DNA of 64,000 bases from Sphingobacteriaceae bacterium (GTDB lineage: Bacteria > Bacteroidota > Bacteroidia > Sphingobacteriales > Sphingobacteriaceae), in the NCBI GenBank assembly GCA_017745075.1, contig JAGIAD010000002.1, positions 533,247 to 597,246 of the forward strand. Reading direction: 5' to 3'. The notes under the pieces were generated by a model. That model saw only the letters and a program-made list of their open reading frames with translations. It was not told the origin of the DNA and ran no database searches. Positions 44,539-53,017 of the stretch are shown here, in pieces (the first letter of the stretch is position 1; each line of letters opens with the position of its first letter). A program made the position numbers and the translations under genes.

Positions 44539-46173
44539 TTAATCTTCTGCTAAGAATGGGTAACGGTAATCGGTCGGAGATTCGAAAACCTCTTTAATGG
44601 TACGTGGAGAAACCCAGCGCAATAAATTAATCATTGAGCCCGCTTTATCATTTGTACCAGAGCCTCTTGCACCGCCAAACGGTTGTTGACCTACAACGGC
44701 ACCTGTACATTTATCATTGATGTAAAAGTTGCCTGCCGAATTGCGTAAAGCATGACTCGCTTTTTCAATTGCATATCTGTCCTGGGCAATTAAAGCACCA
44801 GTTAAGGCATAGGGAGATGTGGTATCGATTAATCCTAAAATCTGATCGAAATCTTTATCTGCATAAACATAAACGCTTAACACAGGACCGAATAATTCTT
44901 CGCACATGGTTGTATATTTCGGATCATCAACAACTAAAACAGTTGGTTCGATAAAATAGCCTTTACTCTTATCGTAGTTACCACCAGCAATAATTTCTAC
45001 ACCTTTATCTTTTTTAGCTTCATCGATATATTTCGCTAATTTGTCAAAAGAACGCTCATCAATAACAGCATTAATAAAGTTACCAAAATCTTCTGTTCCA
45101 CCTATTTTAAAGCTGGCAATATCAGCTAACATTTGTTCTTTAATTTCCGGCCAAAGGCTTTCGGCAATGTAAACACGACTAGCTGCTGAACATTTTTGTC
45201 CCTGGTATTCAAAAGCGCCGCGAACGATTGCTGTACTGGCTACTTTTGTTTGTGCTGATGGGTGAACCAAAATAAAATCTTTGCCACCGGTTTCGCCAAC
45301 AATACGTGGGTACGATTTGTATTTGTGGATGTTTGTTCCTATTGTTTTCCAGATTTCCTGAAAAACTTTTGTTGATCCTGTAAAGTGAATACCTGCAAAA
45401 TCAGGGTGGTTAAAAATAACTTCGCCAGTTTCAGGACCATCAGCATATACCAGGTTAATTACACCATCAGGTACACCTGCTTCGCGGAAAATTTCCATCA
45501 AGAGGTTTGCGGCGTAAACTTGTGTATCAGCAGGCTTCCAAACCACAACGTTACCCATCATGGCTGCCGATGCTGGTAAATTAGCAGCAATTGCAGTAAA
45601 GTTGAATGGAGTAAGGGCGAAAACAAAGCCTTCTAACGGACGTTGTTCAACGCGGTTCCAGCTTCCGCGGGGCGAAACAGGAGGTTGTTGTTTGTAAATA
45701 TCAGCCATGTAGCTTACATTAAAACGTAAGAAATCGATTAGCTCACATGCGGAATCAATTTCGGCCTGGTAGGCATTTTTACTCTGGCCTAACATAGTTG
45801 CAGCATTTAATTTATAGCGGTATTTACCTGCAATCAGATCGGCAGCTTTTAAGAAAATAGCCGCTCGATGTTCCCAAGCCAGGTTTTCCCAGTCTTCTTT
45901 TGCCGCCAAAGCAGCATCAATAGCTTGTTTAATATGGGTTTTGTCGCCAATGCTAAATTGAGCTAAAATATGTTGATGATCGTGTGGTGGAACAACTTTC
46001 CCTTTTTTTGTGGTATGAACTTGTTTGCCGCCAATGTACATCGGAATGTCTTGTTGGTAAGAGCGGGCTTCGGCAAGTGCTTCTTTTAAAAGTGCGCGTT
46101 CTTTACTGCCTGGGCCATAATTTAATATAGGTTCGTTTACCGGAATGGGTACGTTAAAAAATCCTTTAAGCAT
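44539..46173 (-). CDS. pruA: L-glutamate gamma-semialdehyde dehydrogenase (P5C dehydrogenase)
   Basis: 544 residues, the usual length for the stand-alone Bacteroidota enzyme. NAD-binding and catalytic blocks: FALTPFNFTAIAANLPASAA, GIHFTGSTKVFQEIW, VGETGGKDFILVHPSA (general base Glu) and FEYQGQKCSAASRVYI (catalytic Cys). The end has QPFGGARGSGTNDKAG. It oxidises glutamate semialdehyde to glutamate, the second step of proline degradation. Proline dehydrogenase is not in this window. Confidence 0.97.
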   Translation of the reverse strand: MLKGFFNVPIPVNEPILNYGPGSKERALLKEALAEARSYQQDIPMYIGGKQVHTTKKGKVVPPHDHQHILAQFSIGDKTHIKQAIDAALAAKEDWENLAWEHRAAIFLKAADLIAGKYRYKLNAATMLGQSKNAYQAEIDSACELIDFLRFNVSYMADIYKQQPPVSPRGSWNRVEQRPLEGFVFALTPFNFTAIAANLPASAAMMGNVVVWKPADTQVYAANLLMEIFREAGVPDGVINLVYADGPETGEVIFNHPDFAGIHFTGSTKVFQEIWKTIGTNIHKYKSYPRIVGETGGKDFILVHPSAQTKVASTAIVRGAFEYQGQKCSAASRVYIAESLWPEIKEQMLADIASFKIGGTEDFGNFINAVIDERSFDKLAKYIDEAKKDKGVEIIAGGNYDKSKGYFIEPTVLVVDDPKYTTMCEELFGPVLSVYVYADKDFDQILGLIDTTSPYALTGALIAQDRYAIEKASHALRNSAGNFYINDKCTGAVVGQQPFGGARGSGTNDKAGSMINLLRWVSPRTIKEVFESPTDYRYPFLAED

Positions 46174-46195
46174 ATTTTATTTTTTATGATTTGGA

Positions 46196-46203
46196 CAAAG
46201 ATA
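46196..46203 (-). promoter_or_regulatory. -7 promoter box for pruA
   Basis: TATCTTTG on the minus strand, an exact TAnnTTTG match 22 bp upstream of the pruA ATG. No clear -33 TTG at the normal distance. Confidence 0.5.
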
Positions 46204-46352
46204 ATGCTTTTTGGGGTAGGCCATTCTATTATTCTGTAAAGAAAACAAGGCAAACGTTTGTGTAGGATAGTCAGGAGGCGCAGGTTCGAAGACCGAAACT
46301 GAGTAATGGGTAATTTTAAAGAAAGCGTGGTTAAAATGTGAGTAGTTTGAAA

Positions 46353-46823
46353 TTAATACACCAAAGCCAAATACCGGCCGTGATGGCTTACACAACCTGG
46401 TTTGGTGCTTTTATAATCAAAAAGATTTTCCGGAGATTGGTAGATATTTATTCTGATTTCAGCTAATTGATGGTAGATAGGAGTGGCTATCGTATGAAGA
46501 TAACTTGGACGCATCTCACTTTGGGTGAAATAAATATCGTTATTAATGCTTACTGTGCCCTTTATGCGATCCGCGTTTGATGAAAGAGTACAGCTTAAGC
46601 TTTTTGGTGCAAAATTTCGGATCCCGGTTTTACGGTTATAAATTTTATAAGCCGATTCTTTCATACTCCATAAAAGCCATACCATTTCATCAGGGTTTGA
46701 TGCTGAAACAATCATCAACTGTTCCTCGGCGGTGAAAATCTTATTCAGGTAGTTTTTACGCCTCCAGTTACTTTGGATTTTAGCCAGGTCCAGATCAACA
46801 ATATCATTACCCAGCATGTGCAT
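46353..46823 (-). CDS. 4'-phosphopantetheinyl transferase
   Basis: 156 residues, single-domain size. MLGNDIVDLDLA (metal-binding D7 and D10) and LLWSMKESAYK (E56, K60) are the two PPTase signatures. It attaches the phosphopantetheine arm to carrier proteins. The gene overlaps the end of the ACP gene, so it is probably dedicated to that ACP. An internal ATG two codons later (46817) is an equally possible start. It is the last gene of the type III PKS operon. Confidence 0.88.
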   Translation of the reverse strand: MHMLGNDIVDLDLAKIQSNWRRKNYLNKIFTAEEQLMIVSASNPDEMVWLLWSMKESAYKIYNRKTGIRNFAPKSLSCTLSSNADRIKGTVSINNDIYFTQSEMRPSYLHTIATPIYHQLAEIRINIYQSPENLFDYKSTKPGCVSHHGRYLALVY

Positions 46824-47067
46824 CCAGTTTTTGAGCTATAATTTCGGTCGTGGCTTTTACCGTAAGCATTTTAGCCATCGAATCGTTGTCTATTTCAATG
46901 TTGAATTTCTCTTCAATATCTAAAACAATATCAACCAGGTTAGCCGAATTTATTTTTAAATCGTGTATAAAATCGGTGTTTTCGTCAATATGAGCCAAGG
47001 CCGTTGCCTCTTCGCTATAAAGTTCGATAATTGTTTTTAAAGTATCGATAATCTCTTCTTTATTCAT
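46807..47067 (-). CDS. Acyl carrier protein
   Basis: 86 residues from ATG at 47067; the longer frame would read into the ketosynthase gene. The modification site is S41 in DFIHDLKINSANLVDIVLDI, with Asn in place of the usual Asp before Ser. Four-helix ACP pattern, acidic. It overlaps the ketosynthase end by 8 bp and the transferase start by 17 bp. It is a pathway-specific carrier and not the housekeeping AcpP, which would lie with fab genes. Confidence 0.9.
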   Translation of the reverse strand: MNKEEIIDTLKTIIELYSEEATALAHIDENTDFIHDLKINSANLVDIVLDIEEKFNIEIDNDSMAKMLTVKATTEIIAQKLDAHAG

Positions 47068-48337
47068 GGGTATATTTTTTAAAGATAACGCACGCATTGA
47101 TATCGCCGAAACCAAAACTAGCTTTAGCTAAGGTATTAAATGGTTTACAGATTACGGTTTGCGGAATGCATTTCGCGTCAATTAAAGTGCTGATCTCGGG
47201 GCTTAAGTCTTCGCAATTAATATTAGGGAATATAAAACCTTCAGCAAGCTCAAGTACTGAAGCCACACATTCTATACTTCCCGAAGCCGCAATACAATGA
47301 CCTACCATGCCTTTTAAAGAATTAATATATGGGAATTCATCAGCTGGTAATTGCAGTGCTGTTTTCCAGTTTTCTATTTCGAGCGCATCTTTAGTTGTTG
47401 CCGTAAGGTGGCCGTTAATCACATCGATTTCGCTGGCTTTAATACCTGCATTTTTTAAGGCTGCCCGGATACATCGCTGTACAGCGGTAGGATTTGGCGC
47501 AGTCATAGAGCCCAGGCCCCGCTGGCCACCGGAATTGATATGACCACCACATACTTCTGCATAAATTTTTGCTTTCCTTTGCACTGCGCTTTCGAGCGAT
47601 TCTAATACTAAAGCGCCTGCACCGCTTCCGGGTACAAAGCCGCTTGCCGTTGTACTCATAGGGCGGCTACCTTTCTGCGGATCGTGGTTATGTTTAAAAG
47701 TGCAGACCTTCATGGCGTCAAAACCACCCCAAATATAAGGGCCACTGTCGCTGGTACTGCCGGCTAACATTCTTGTAGCCTGGCCTGTTTTAATTCTTTC
47801 GTAAGCCAGCAATATACTTTCGGTTCCTGTTGCACAGGCAGATGAATTGGTACTTACCTGATTACCTAAGCCAAGTTTCCCGCTGATAAAAGCACTTACT
47901 CCACTGGCCATGGTTTGTATCACAACCGAACTTCCCAATTTTTTAATTTCAAGTGCATCTATCTTATTAATGGCCCATCTGAATTTATCTATACCAGAAG
48001 TGCCGGCTCCGAAAATAGTACCACTATCCCAGTCGGGTTCATCATTATTTCCGATGGTAAGGCCGGCATCCTTCCAGGCATCTAAACCAGCAATAACACC
48101 GTATATAATTCCTGAGCTGTTTAGGTTTCGTAATTCGAGCGGAGTAAAATACTGGCTGATCCTTTCCTCGTTAAGCGATGGTTTACCTGCTATCTGGCAG
48201 GAGAAGTTCAGGGCTTCCAGGTCGGGTTGATGATGGACCCCGGAAAGGCCTTTTTTTATGGCATCAGAGAACTCATCAATGGTAGTTCCATTGGGTGCGC
48301 ATACGCCCAAACCGGTAATTACAACTCTGTTATCCAT
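47060..48337 (-). CDS. Beta-ketoacyl-ACP synthase (KAS I/II type)
   Basis: 425 residues. Full Cys-His-His triad: C168 in NSSACATGTE, H310 in NGHLTATTKDALE and H347 in KGMVGHCIAASGS. The segment around H310 differs from the common AHGTGT motif, which marks it as a specialised synthase. It condenses malonyl-ACP with an acyl group. It overlaps the dehydratase gene by 8 bp and the ACP gene by 8 bp. Only one ketosynthase is present, with no chain-length-factor partner. Confidence 0.92.
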   Translation of the reverse strand: MDNRVVITGLGVCAPNGTTIDEFSDAIKKGLSGVHHQPDLEALNFSCQIAGKPSLNEERISQYFTPLELRNLNSSGIIYGVIAGLDAWKDAGLTIGNNDEPDWDSGTIFGAGTSGIDKFRWAINKIDALEIKKLGSSVVIQTMASGVSAFISGKLGLGNQVSTNSSACATGTESILLAYERIKTGQATRMLAGSTSDSGPYIWGGFDAMKVCTFKHNHDPQKGSRPMSTTASGFVPGSGAGALVLESLESAVQRKAKIYAEVCGGHINSGGQRGLGSMTAPNPTAVQRCIRAALKNAGIKASEIDVINGHLTATTKDALEIENWKTALQLPADEFPYINSLKGMVGHCIAASGSIECVASVLELAEGFIFPNINCEDLSPEISTLIDAKCIPQTVICKPFNTLAKASFGFGDINACVIFKKYTHE

Positions 48338-48770
48338 TTTCTTTCGAAATTAACATGCCAGAAATATTTCCTTTGCAAACCACTTCTCCGGCTGCATTTT
48401 CCATTTTAACCTTGCAACTGAGTTTATTAAATCTGAAATACACCTTTTCACTCGTTACCGTTACCTGTTCACCTGGTGCAACTGGTTTTAAAAAATCGAT
48501 TGCGTTTGAAGTCATCGCAATTGAGGTATTTAGATTGATATCTTTTAACAGGTAAATCCCCAAACATACCAGGCCAATCTGCGCCATGGTTTCAGTGAGG
48601 ATTACAGCAGGCGTAACCGGATAATCTTTGAAATGGCTTTCGTAAAAAGGTAAATCTTTGGCATAAATATAAGTGCCCTTTACCCCGTTTTCATCAATGT
48701 GCAATAACTCATCAACAAAAAGAAAAGATTTTCCGTAAGGCAGTTTATCTAATATTTCTTGTGTTGTCAT
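48330..48770 (-). CDS. FabZ-like 3-hydroxyacyl-ACP dehydratase (hotdog fold)
   Basis: 146 residues from ATG at 48770. LPYGKSFLFVDELLHIDENG and YESHFKDYPVTPAVILTETM carry the catalytic pair H46 and E60, 14 residues apart as in FabZ. It dehydrates 3-hydroxyacyl chains on the carrier protein. An upstream in-frame ATG (48800) would overlap the PKS gene. It lies between the PKS and the ketosynthase. No ketoreductase is encoded in the cluster. Confidence 0.85.
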   Translation of the reverse strand: MTTQEILDKLPYGKSFLFVDELLHIDENGVKGTYIYAKDLPFYESHFKDYPVTPAVILTETMAQIGLVCLGIYLLKDINLNTSIAMTSNAIDFLKPVAPGEQVTVTSEKVYFRFNKLSCKVKMENAAGEVVCKGNISGMLISKENG

Positions 48771-48793
48771 GATTGCATTATTGAAATGGCTGA

Positions 48794-49846
48794 TTACCAT
48801 TGTAAAAGTATACGCTGTGCTGAAAACCCCGGTCCGAAGCTTAACATTAGCCCTTTTTCTCCAGGCAGTGGCTTTTTATCCATAATCTGCTCTAGAACAT
48901 AAAGTACGGTTGCACTGCTCATGTTCCCATAAAGTCTTAATACTTCTTTCGTTTCATTTATGTTTTTGCCAAGCCGCCCAAATAACTCTTCAACAATCTG
49001 GATAATCTTTTTTCCGCCAGGATGAAAGATCAAATGGTCTATATCGTTAATTTCGAACCCGTTTTTCTTCAAAAATGGATGAATAATGTCTGAAAAATGA
49101 TTGGCAATAGTTTCGGGGACGGCCACATCTAGCACCATTTGCAATCCGGTATTGGTAAGTTTAAATCCCATCATCTCTTCAGCGTCATAAAAGTGGTACA
49201 TTTCTTCAGCCAAAAGCGCTGGTCCGGTATCTTCCTGATCCGAACTTAATAATACACAGGCTGCACCATCGCCAAATATTGCTGCACTTACAATGTTGGC
49301 CATCGAAAAATCATTTAGTTGAAAGGTTGCCGTAGGCGATTCTACTGCAATAACTGCTGCGCGTTTCCCTGGGTTGGCTTTCAGGAAATTCTTGGCGTAA
49401 ATCATGCCCGATACACCTGCGGCACAACCCATTTCGGTTACCGGTAAACGAATAATATCCTGACGGAGTTTGAGCAGATTAATCAGGTAAGCGTCTAAAG
49501 AAGGGATCATGATTCCGGTACAGCTTACTGTAATAATGTAGTCTAAATCATGGGCCTGCCAATTGGCTTTTTCGAGTGCAGTTTCTAAGCATTTAGCTCC
49601 CAGTTTTATTCCTTCACTTACATAAATGTTGTTCCGTTCTTCAAAACTTAAATCGCTGAAGACCTTTTTGGGAGACATGATCGAATATCTTTTATCTACT
49701 GCTGCGCTTTCAAAAATCTTTTTTACCTTTCTGATAAAACGTTCATCCTGACCTTTCAGCCAAACATCAAGAAACGGCAAAATTTCTTCAGTAGATCTCC
49801 AGAATTTAGGAAGGGCTTTGCTTACAGCTTTTACGGTTACACTCAT
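48794..49846 (-). CDS. Type III polyketide synthase
   Basis: 350 residues, chalcone/stilbene synthase fold. Catalytic triad C141 (EMGCAAGVSGM), H275 (LIFHPGGKK) and N308 (LYGNMSSATV) is intact, with the closing GFGPG-type loop as SFGPGFSAQR. Such enzymes extend an acyl starter with malonyl-CoA and cyclise it to pyrones, resorcinols or phloroglucinols. It overlaps the upstream methyltransferase by 4 bp. The neighbouring ACP and ketosynthase suggest a long or unusual acyl starter. Confidence 0.94.
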   Translation of the reverse strand: MSVTVKAVSKALPKFWRSTEEILPFLDVWLKGQDERFIRKVKKIFESAAVDKRYSIMSPKKVFSDLSFEERNNIYVSEGIKLGAKCLETALEKANWQAHDLDYIITVSCTGIMIPSLDAYLINLLKLRQDIIRLPVTEMGCAAGVSGMIYAKNFLKANPGKRAAVIAVESPTATFQLNDFSMANIVSAAIFGDGAACVLLSSDQEDTGPALLAEEMYHFYDAEEMMGFKLTNTGLQMVLDVAVPETIANHFSDIIHPFLKKNGFEINDIDHLIFHPGGKKIIQIVEELFGRLGKNINETKEVLRLYGNMSSATVLYVLEQIMDKKPLPGEKGLMLSFGPGFSAQRILLQW

Positions 49847-50556
49847 ATTGTTTTAATTATCCATTGGTAGCGAAAAGCCCATTTCCATTTTATCGAACTC
49901 GATTTAAGCTTTAATTGTTCCTGATATTTAATCAGATCGGCCTTTTTAAATCCACGGAGGATTGATACCAATCCGTCTTCCCGCGACATATCGTTTAGGC
50001 GGAATACATAACATATCGCCTTAAAAAGCCGATAGGCCAGTGCACTTCTTTGCAGGTCATTAATTACGATGCCCAATTTTGCCGATCTTTTAAAGTTTTC
50101 CAACAGTTTGATAATCTCTTCATCCTTAAAATGGTGCAATGTTAAAGTGCATAGTATAATATCGCAGGGATCATCTTTGTCCAGATCATCAAAAACATCG
50201 CTACAACTGTAGATGATGTTAGGATAATTTTCAGATAAACTTTTTGCGTGATCGATGGTAAAACTATTGGCATCTATTCCTTTCAACATAAAATTTAAGC
50301 CTTTGTTTTTGGCATAATTGGCCAAAGTGCGAAGCATATCGCCGTTTCCACAACCAATATCAGTAATACGTATCAATTCATCCTTTGGTTTGCTATCGAG
50401 CAATGTTTTTACGCCATCCAAGGTAACTTTATTACCGCCAAGGAGTTGGTTAATGCGGGCGATTTTATCCAGTGCATCACGTAATATATCGCCTTCCATG
50501 GCAAAATCGTCCATAATTTCGGGTGCAGTGCTTCTATGAGTGGTATCTATAGGCAT
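49843..50556 (-). CDS. SAM-dependent methyltransferase of the PKS operon
   Basis: 237 residues. Class I SAM motif DIGCGNGDM at about 66-74, then GIDANSFTIDHAKSLS and the post-motif CTLTLHHFKDEEII. The C-terminal part (RLFKAICYVFRLNDMSREDG) resembles methyltransferases found next to type III PKS and flavoprotein genes in actinobacteria. It probably methylates the polyketide ring or its hydroxyl. The oxidoreductase stop is adjacent to its start and it overlaps the PKS start by 4 bp. Confidence 0.88.
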   Translation of the reverse strand: MPIDTTHRSTAPEIMDDFAMEGDILRDALDKIARINQLLGGNKVTLDGVKTLLDSKPKDELIRITDIGCGNGDMLRTLANYAKNKGLNFMLKGIDANSFTIDHAKSLSENYPNIIYSCSDVFDDLDKDDPCDIILCTLTLHHFKDEEIIKLLENFKRSAKLGIVINDLQRSALAYRLFKAICYVFRLNDMSREDGLVSILRGFKKADLIKYQEQLKLKSSSIKWKWAFRYQWIIKTI

Positions 50557-51684
50557 TTATGTAATAATGATCGGTTTTCCATGTGTTTGTTTAATAATGC
50601 CATTTAACAAAAAAGGCATTTTACTTAAAGTGTTCATTGTAAAACGCTCGAAAGCATTGTTTTTTAACAAAGAAGATAAAATTCTGCCCATTTTTAAGCG
50701 GTTTTTAAACTCTTTGTTCCATTGCGAACTATAATTTTGTTCAAGCATATGGCGCGAAGGGATTTTACCATCTATTTTTTGGTGCAACAGGGTCGATACA
50801 ATTTTGGCGCTATGAATGGCCATAGCCATACCGTTTCCACAAAGTGGATGGATCAGGCCCGCAGTATCGCCGATCATTAAAATGTGGTTATAAACAGGCT
50901 CTTTGGCTTCAAAGGAAATTTGGCTGATGGTTAATGGTGTTTCGAACAAATTTTCGGCATTTTCTAAAATGGCTTTAAGGTGGCTGTTTTTGTAAAGCAC
51001 ATTTTCCTGGTAAGCCAAAATGTTTTTATGTTTTTTAAAACTTTCGTAATTGGCAAGATAACAGATGTTTAATCTGTCTTTTTCTACTTTTGAAACACCG
51101 CAGTAACCGCCTTCAAAATTGTGCAGACTTACAACATGGTTAGGGAAATCGGCTTTGTAATGTGCTTTTACCGCTAAATAAGGCGATTGTTTATTAATGA
51201 ATGCGCGGTTCAGTTTTACATCAATGGCTGATCTTTTTCCGTAAGCCCCGATTACATAAGGTGCAACAAAAAGATCTGTTGCTGTTTCAACTATAAATTG
51301 ATTACCTGTAAAATTCACCTGTACTACACGATCTTGCACCACTTTTATTTTCCTTTTGATGAGTTCGGTATAGAGGTAGTGATCAATGCTGTACCGGCTT
51401 AACCCGAAACCGCCAAGGGGCAATTTGCTGTGTATGCTTTTGCCCGAGAGTGAAGTGAAAAGCAGGTCATTGATCGAAGCCGGAGCAAGGCTCTCTATAT
51501 CCAGATCTAGCCATTTTAAATAAGGCAAAACCTCATTCGAGATATATTCGCCGCAAACTTTATGATGTGGATAAGTATCTTTCTCGATCAATATCACATT
51601 TCGTCCGAGCTTATTCAGATGGAGTGCAGCCGTTAAACCAGCCAATCCGCCACCAATAATTAAAATTTCTGTTTCGGAATGCAT
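50557..51684 (-). CDS. FAD-dependent oxidoreductase (PHBH/geranylgeranyl-reductase fold)
   Basis: 375 residues. FAD-binding GGGLAGLTAALHLNKLG (G11-x-G13-xx-G16), HHKVCGEYISNEVLPYL after the first helix, and the second FAD motif MIGDTAGLIHPLCGNGMA at 271-288. It belongs to the flavin hydroxylase/reductase group; role as a ring hydroxylase or a double-bond reductase cannot be separated by eye. It is the first gene of the operon and ends exactly where the methyltransferase begins. Confidence 0.9.
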   Translation of the reverse strand: MHSETEILIIGGGLAGLTAALHLNKLGRNVILIEKDTYPHHKVCGEYISNEVLPYLKWLDLDIESLAPASINDLLFTSLSGKSIHSKLPLGGFGLSRYSIDHYLYTELIKRKIKVVQDRVVQVNFTGNQFIVETATDLFVAPYVIGAYGKRSAIDVKLNRAFINKQSPYLAVKAHYKADFPNHVVSLHNFEGGYCGVSKVEKDRLNICYLANYESFKKHKNILAYQENVLYKNSHLKAILENAENLFETPLTISQISFEAKEPVYNHILMIGDTAGLIHPLCGNGMAMAIHSAKIVSTLLHQKIDGKIPSRHMLEQNYSSQWNKEFKNRLKMGRILSSLLKNNAFERFTMNTLSKMPFLLNGIIKQTHGKPIIIT

Positions 51685-51937
51685 ATAATAAGATCGAATA
51701 CCAATATAACGTTTTAATAAGTTGTTTGTTCCGGTCGTTTGAGTTTTTGGTTAATCGGTTAATTGTTTAAACCGGTTAACTGACTCCAAACTTAAATAAG
51801 TTCATTTGTCATTGGTTTATTAATATCTGGCTTCTGACTCCGGACTAAATCACCTTCCTACAAACCATTTACCTTCTTTAATGGTTGCTTTGTTGTGCCT
51901 AGGCTTCAGTCGATGCCTTTCTTTTTTAAATAATCCT

Positions 51938-51945
51938 TATTTTTG
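51938..51945 (+). promoter_or_regulatory. -7 promoter box for lpxK
   Basis: TATTTTTG, an exact TAnnTTTG match, 10 bp before the lpxK ATG. The leader would be very short. Upstream, 51738-51835 holds word-like repeats (GGTTAATCGGTTAATTG, AAACCGGTTAAC, TGACTCC twice) in the gap between the divergent PKS and lpxK units. Confidence 0.45.
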
Positions 51946-51955
51946 AAATCACGAT

Positions 51956-53017
51956 ATGCTACTTAACTATCTACGCCTTTTACTGCTTCCGTTTTCAGTT
52001 ATTTATGGAATGGCTATTCTAATCCGTAAAAAACTTTATGATTGGGGTGTAATAGATTCTGTAGTATTTGATTTACCTGTAATCTGTGTTGGTAATTTAG
52101 CCGTTGGCGGATCGGGCAAAACACCTACAACCGAATACCTGGTGAGGTTGCTGGCCAATTATAAAGTTGCGATATTGAGCAGGGGCTATGGCCGGAAAAC
52201 GAAAGGGTTTATCGTTGCCGATAGCGCTTCAACAGCCGAAACGATTGGCGATGAACCTTTGCAGTACCATCAAAAATTTGCAGGTGTTACCGTTGCTGTT
52301 TGCGAAAACCGTGTAAAGGGAATTAAACAGTTAAAAGAAAACCACGATTTAATTATTCTTGATGATGCCTTTCAGCACCGTGCGGTAAGGGCTGGCTTTA
52401 ATATTTTGCTATTCGAGTTTCGGAAACTGGGTACTTTACAGTTTTTATTGCCTGCCGGAAATTTAAGGGATGTCTTCTCATCACGTAAAAGAGCGGAAGT
52501 ATTATTGGTTACAAAATCGCCTGTCCCGCTGTTGCATGTAGCCCAGCAAGCCTCCATAAATGAGCTGCAGCCAAATGCAGGCCAACCGGTACTACACTCT
52601 TATCTTAAGTACGGCGATCTGATCCATTTATATCATAATGAAAGCCTTCCGTTAAAGTCGGTTAAAGATTTTGAAATTTTCCTGCTCACCGGAATTGCAA
52701 ATCCTGCTCCTTTAATAGAAGAACTGGAAAAATATTCCCATAACATTAAACACGAAGAATTTCCTGATCATTATGCCTTTAAAGAAGGGGATATTAAGAA
52801 GTTTAGATCAGCATTTTTGGCAGAAAATAAAAAAGATAAAATCATCATCACAACAGAAAAGGATAGCAAACGTTTAAAAGCTACCGGATTTGAAGATTTA
52901 CTGGTAGATTTACCGGTATATTATTTACCCATAGAGGTTGAATTATTTGAAGAGGATAAGATTATCTTTGACGAACTCATTTTAAACTATGTTAAGAGCA
53001 ATAGAAGAAACCGTTGA
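51956..53017 (+). CDS. lpxK: Tetraacyldisaccharide 4'-kinase
   Basis: Lipid A 4'-phosphorylation, 353 residues. A membrane-associated N-terminus (LRLLLLPFSVIYGMAILIRK) and Walker A VGNLAVGGSGKTPT at 45-58 are followed by LDDAFQHRAVRAGFNILLFE. It works at the cytoplasmic face of the inner membrane. Its end overlaps the next gene by 29 bp, so purine phosphorylase expression is coupled to it. Confidence 0.96.
   Translation: MLLNYLRLLLLPFSVIYGMAILIRKKLYDWGVIDSVVFDLPVICVGNLAVGGSGKTPTTEYLVRLLANYKVAILSRGYGRKTKGFIVADSASTAETIGDEPLQYHQKFAGVTVAVCENRVKGIKQLKENHDLIILDDAFQHRAVRAGFNILLFEFRKLGTLQFLLPAGNLRDVFSSRKRAEVLLVTKSPVPLLHVAQQASINELQPNAGQPVLHSYLKYGDLIHLYHNESLPLKSVKDFEIFLLTGIANPAPLIEELEKYSHNIKHEEFPDHYAFKEGDIKKFRSAFLAENKKDKIIITTEKDSKRLKATGFEDLLVDLPVYYLPIEVELFEEDKIIFDELILNYVKSNRRNR

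Noticed and set aside
46177..46395. 72-codon minus-strand frame after the PPTase
   Set aside because: It overlaps the PPTase end and the pruA promoter box, and has no protein-family character.
46353..51684. Flexirubin or aryl-polyene cluster as identity of the PKS operon
   Set aside because: Those clusters use several ketosynthases, ketoreductases, glycosyl/acyl transferases and tyrosine ammonia-lyase-like genes; none is here, while a type III PKS is.
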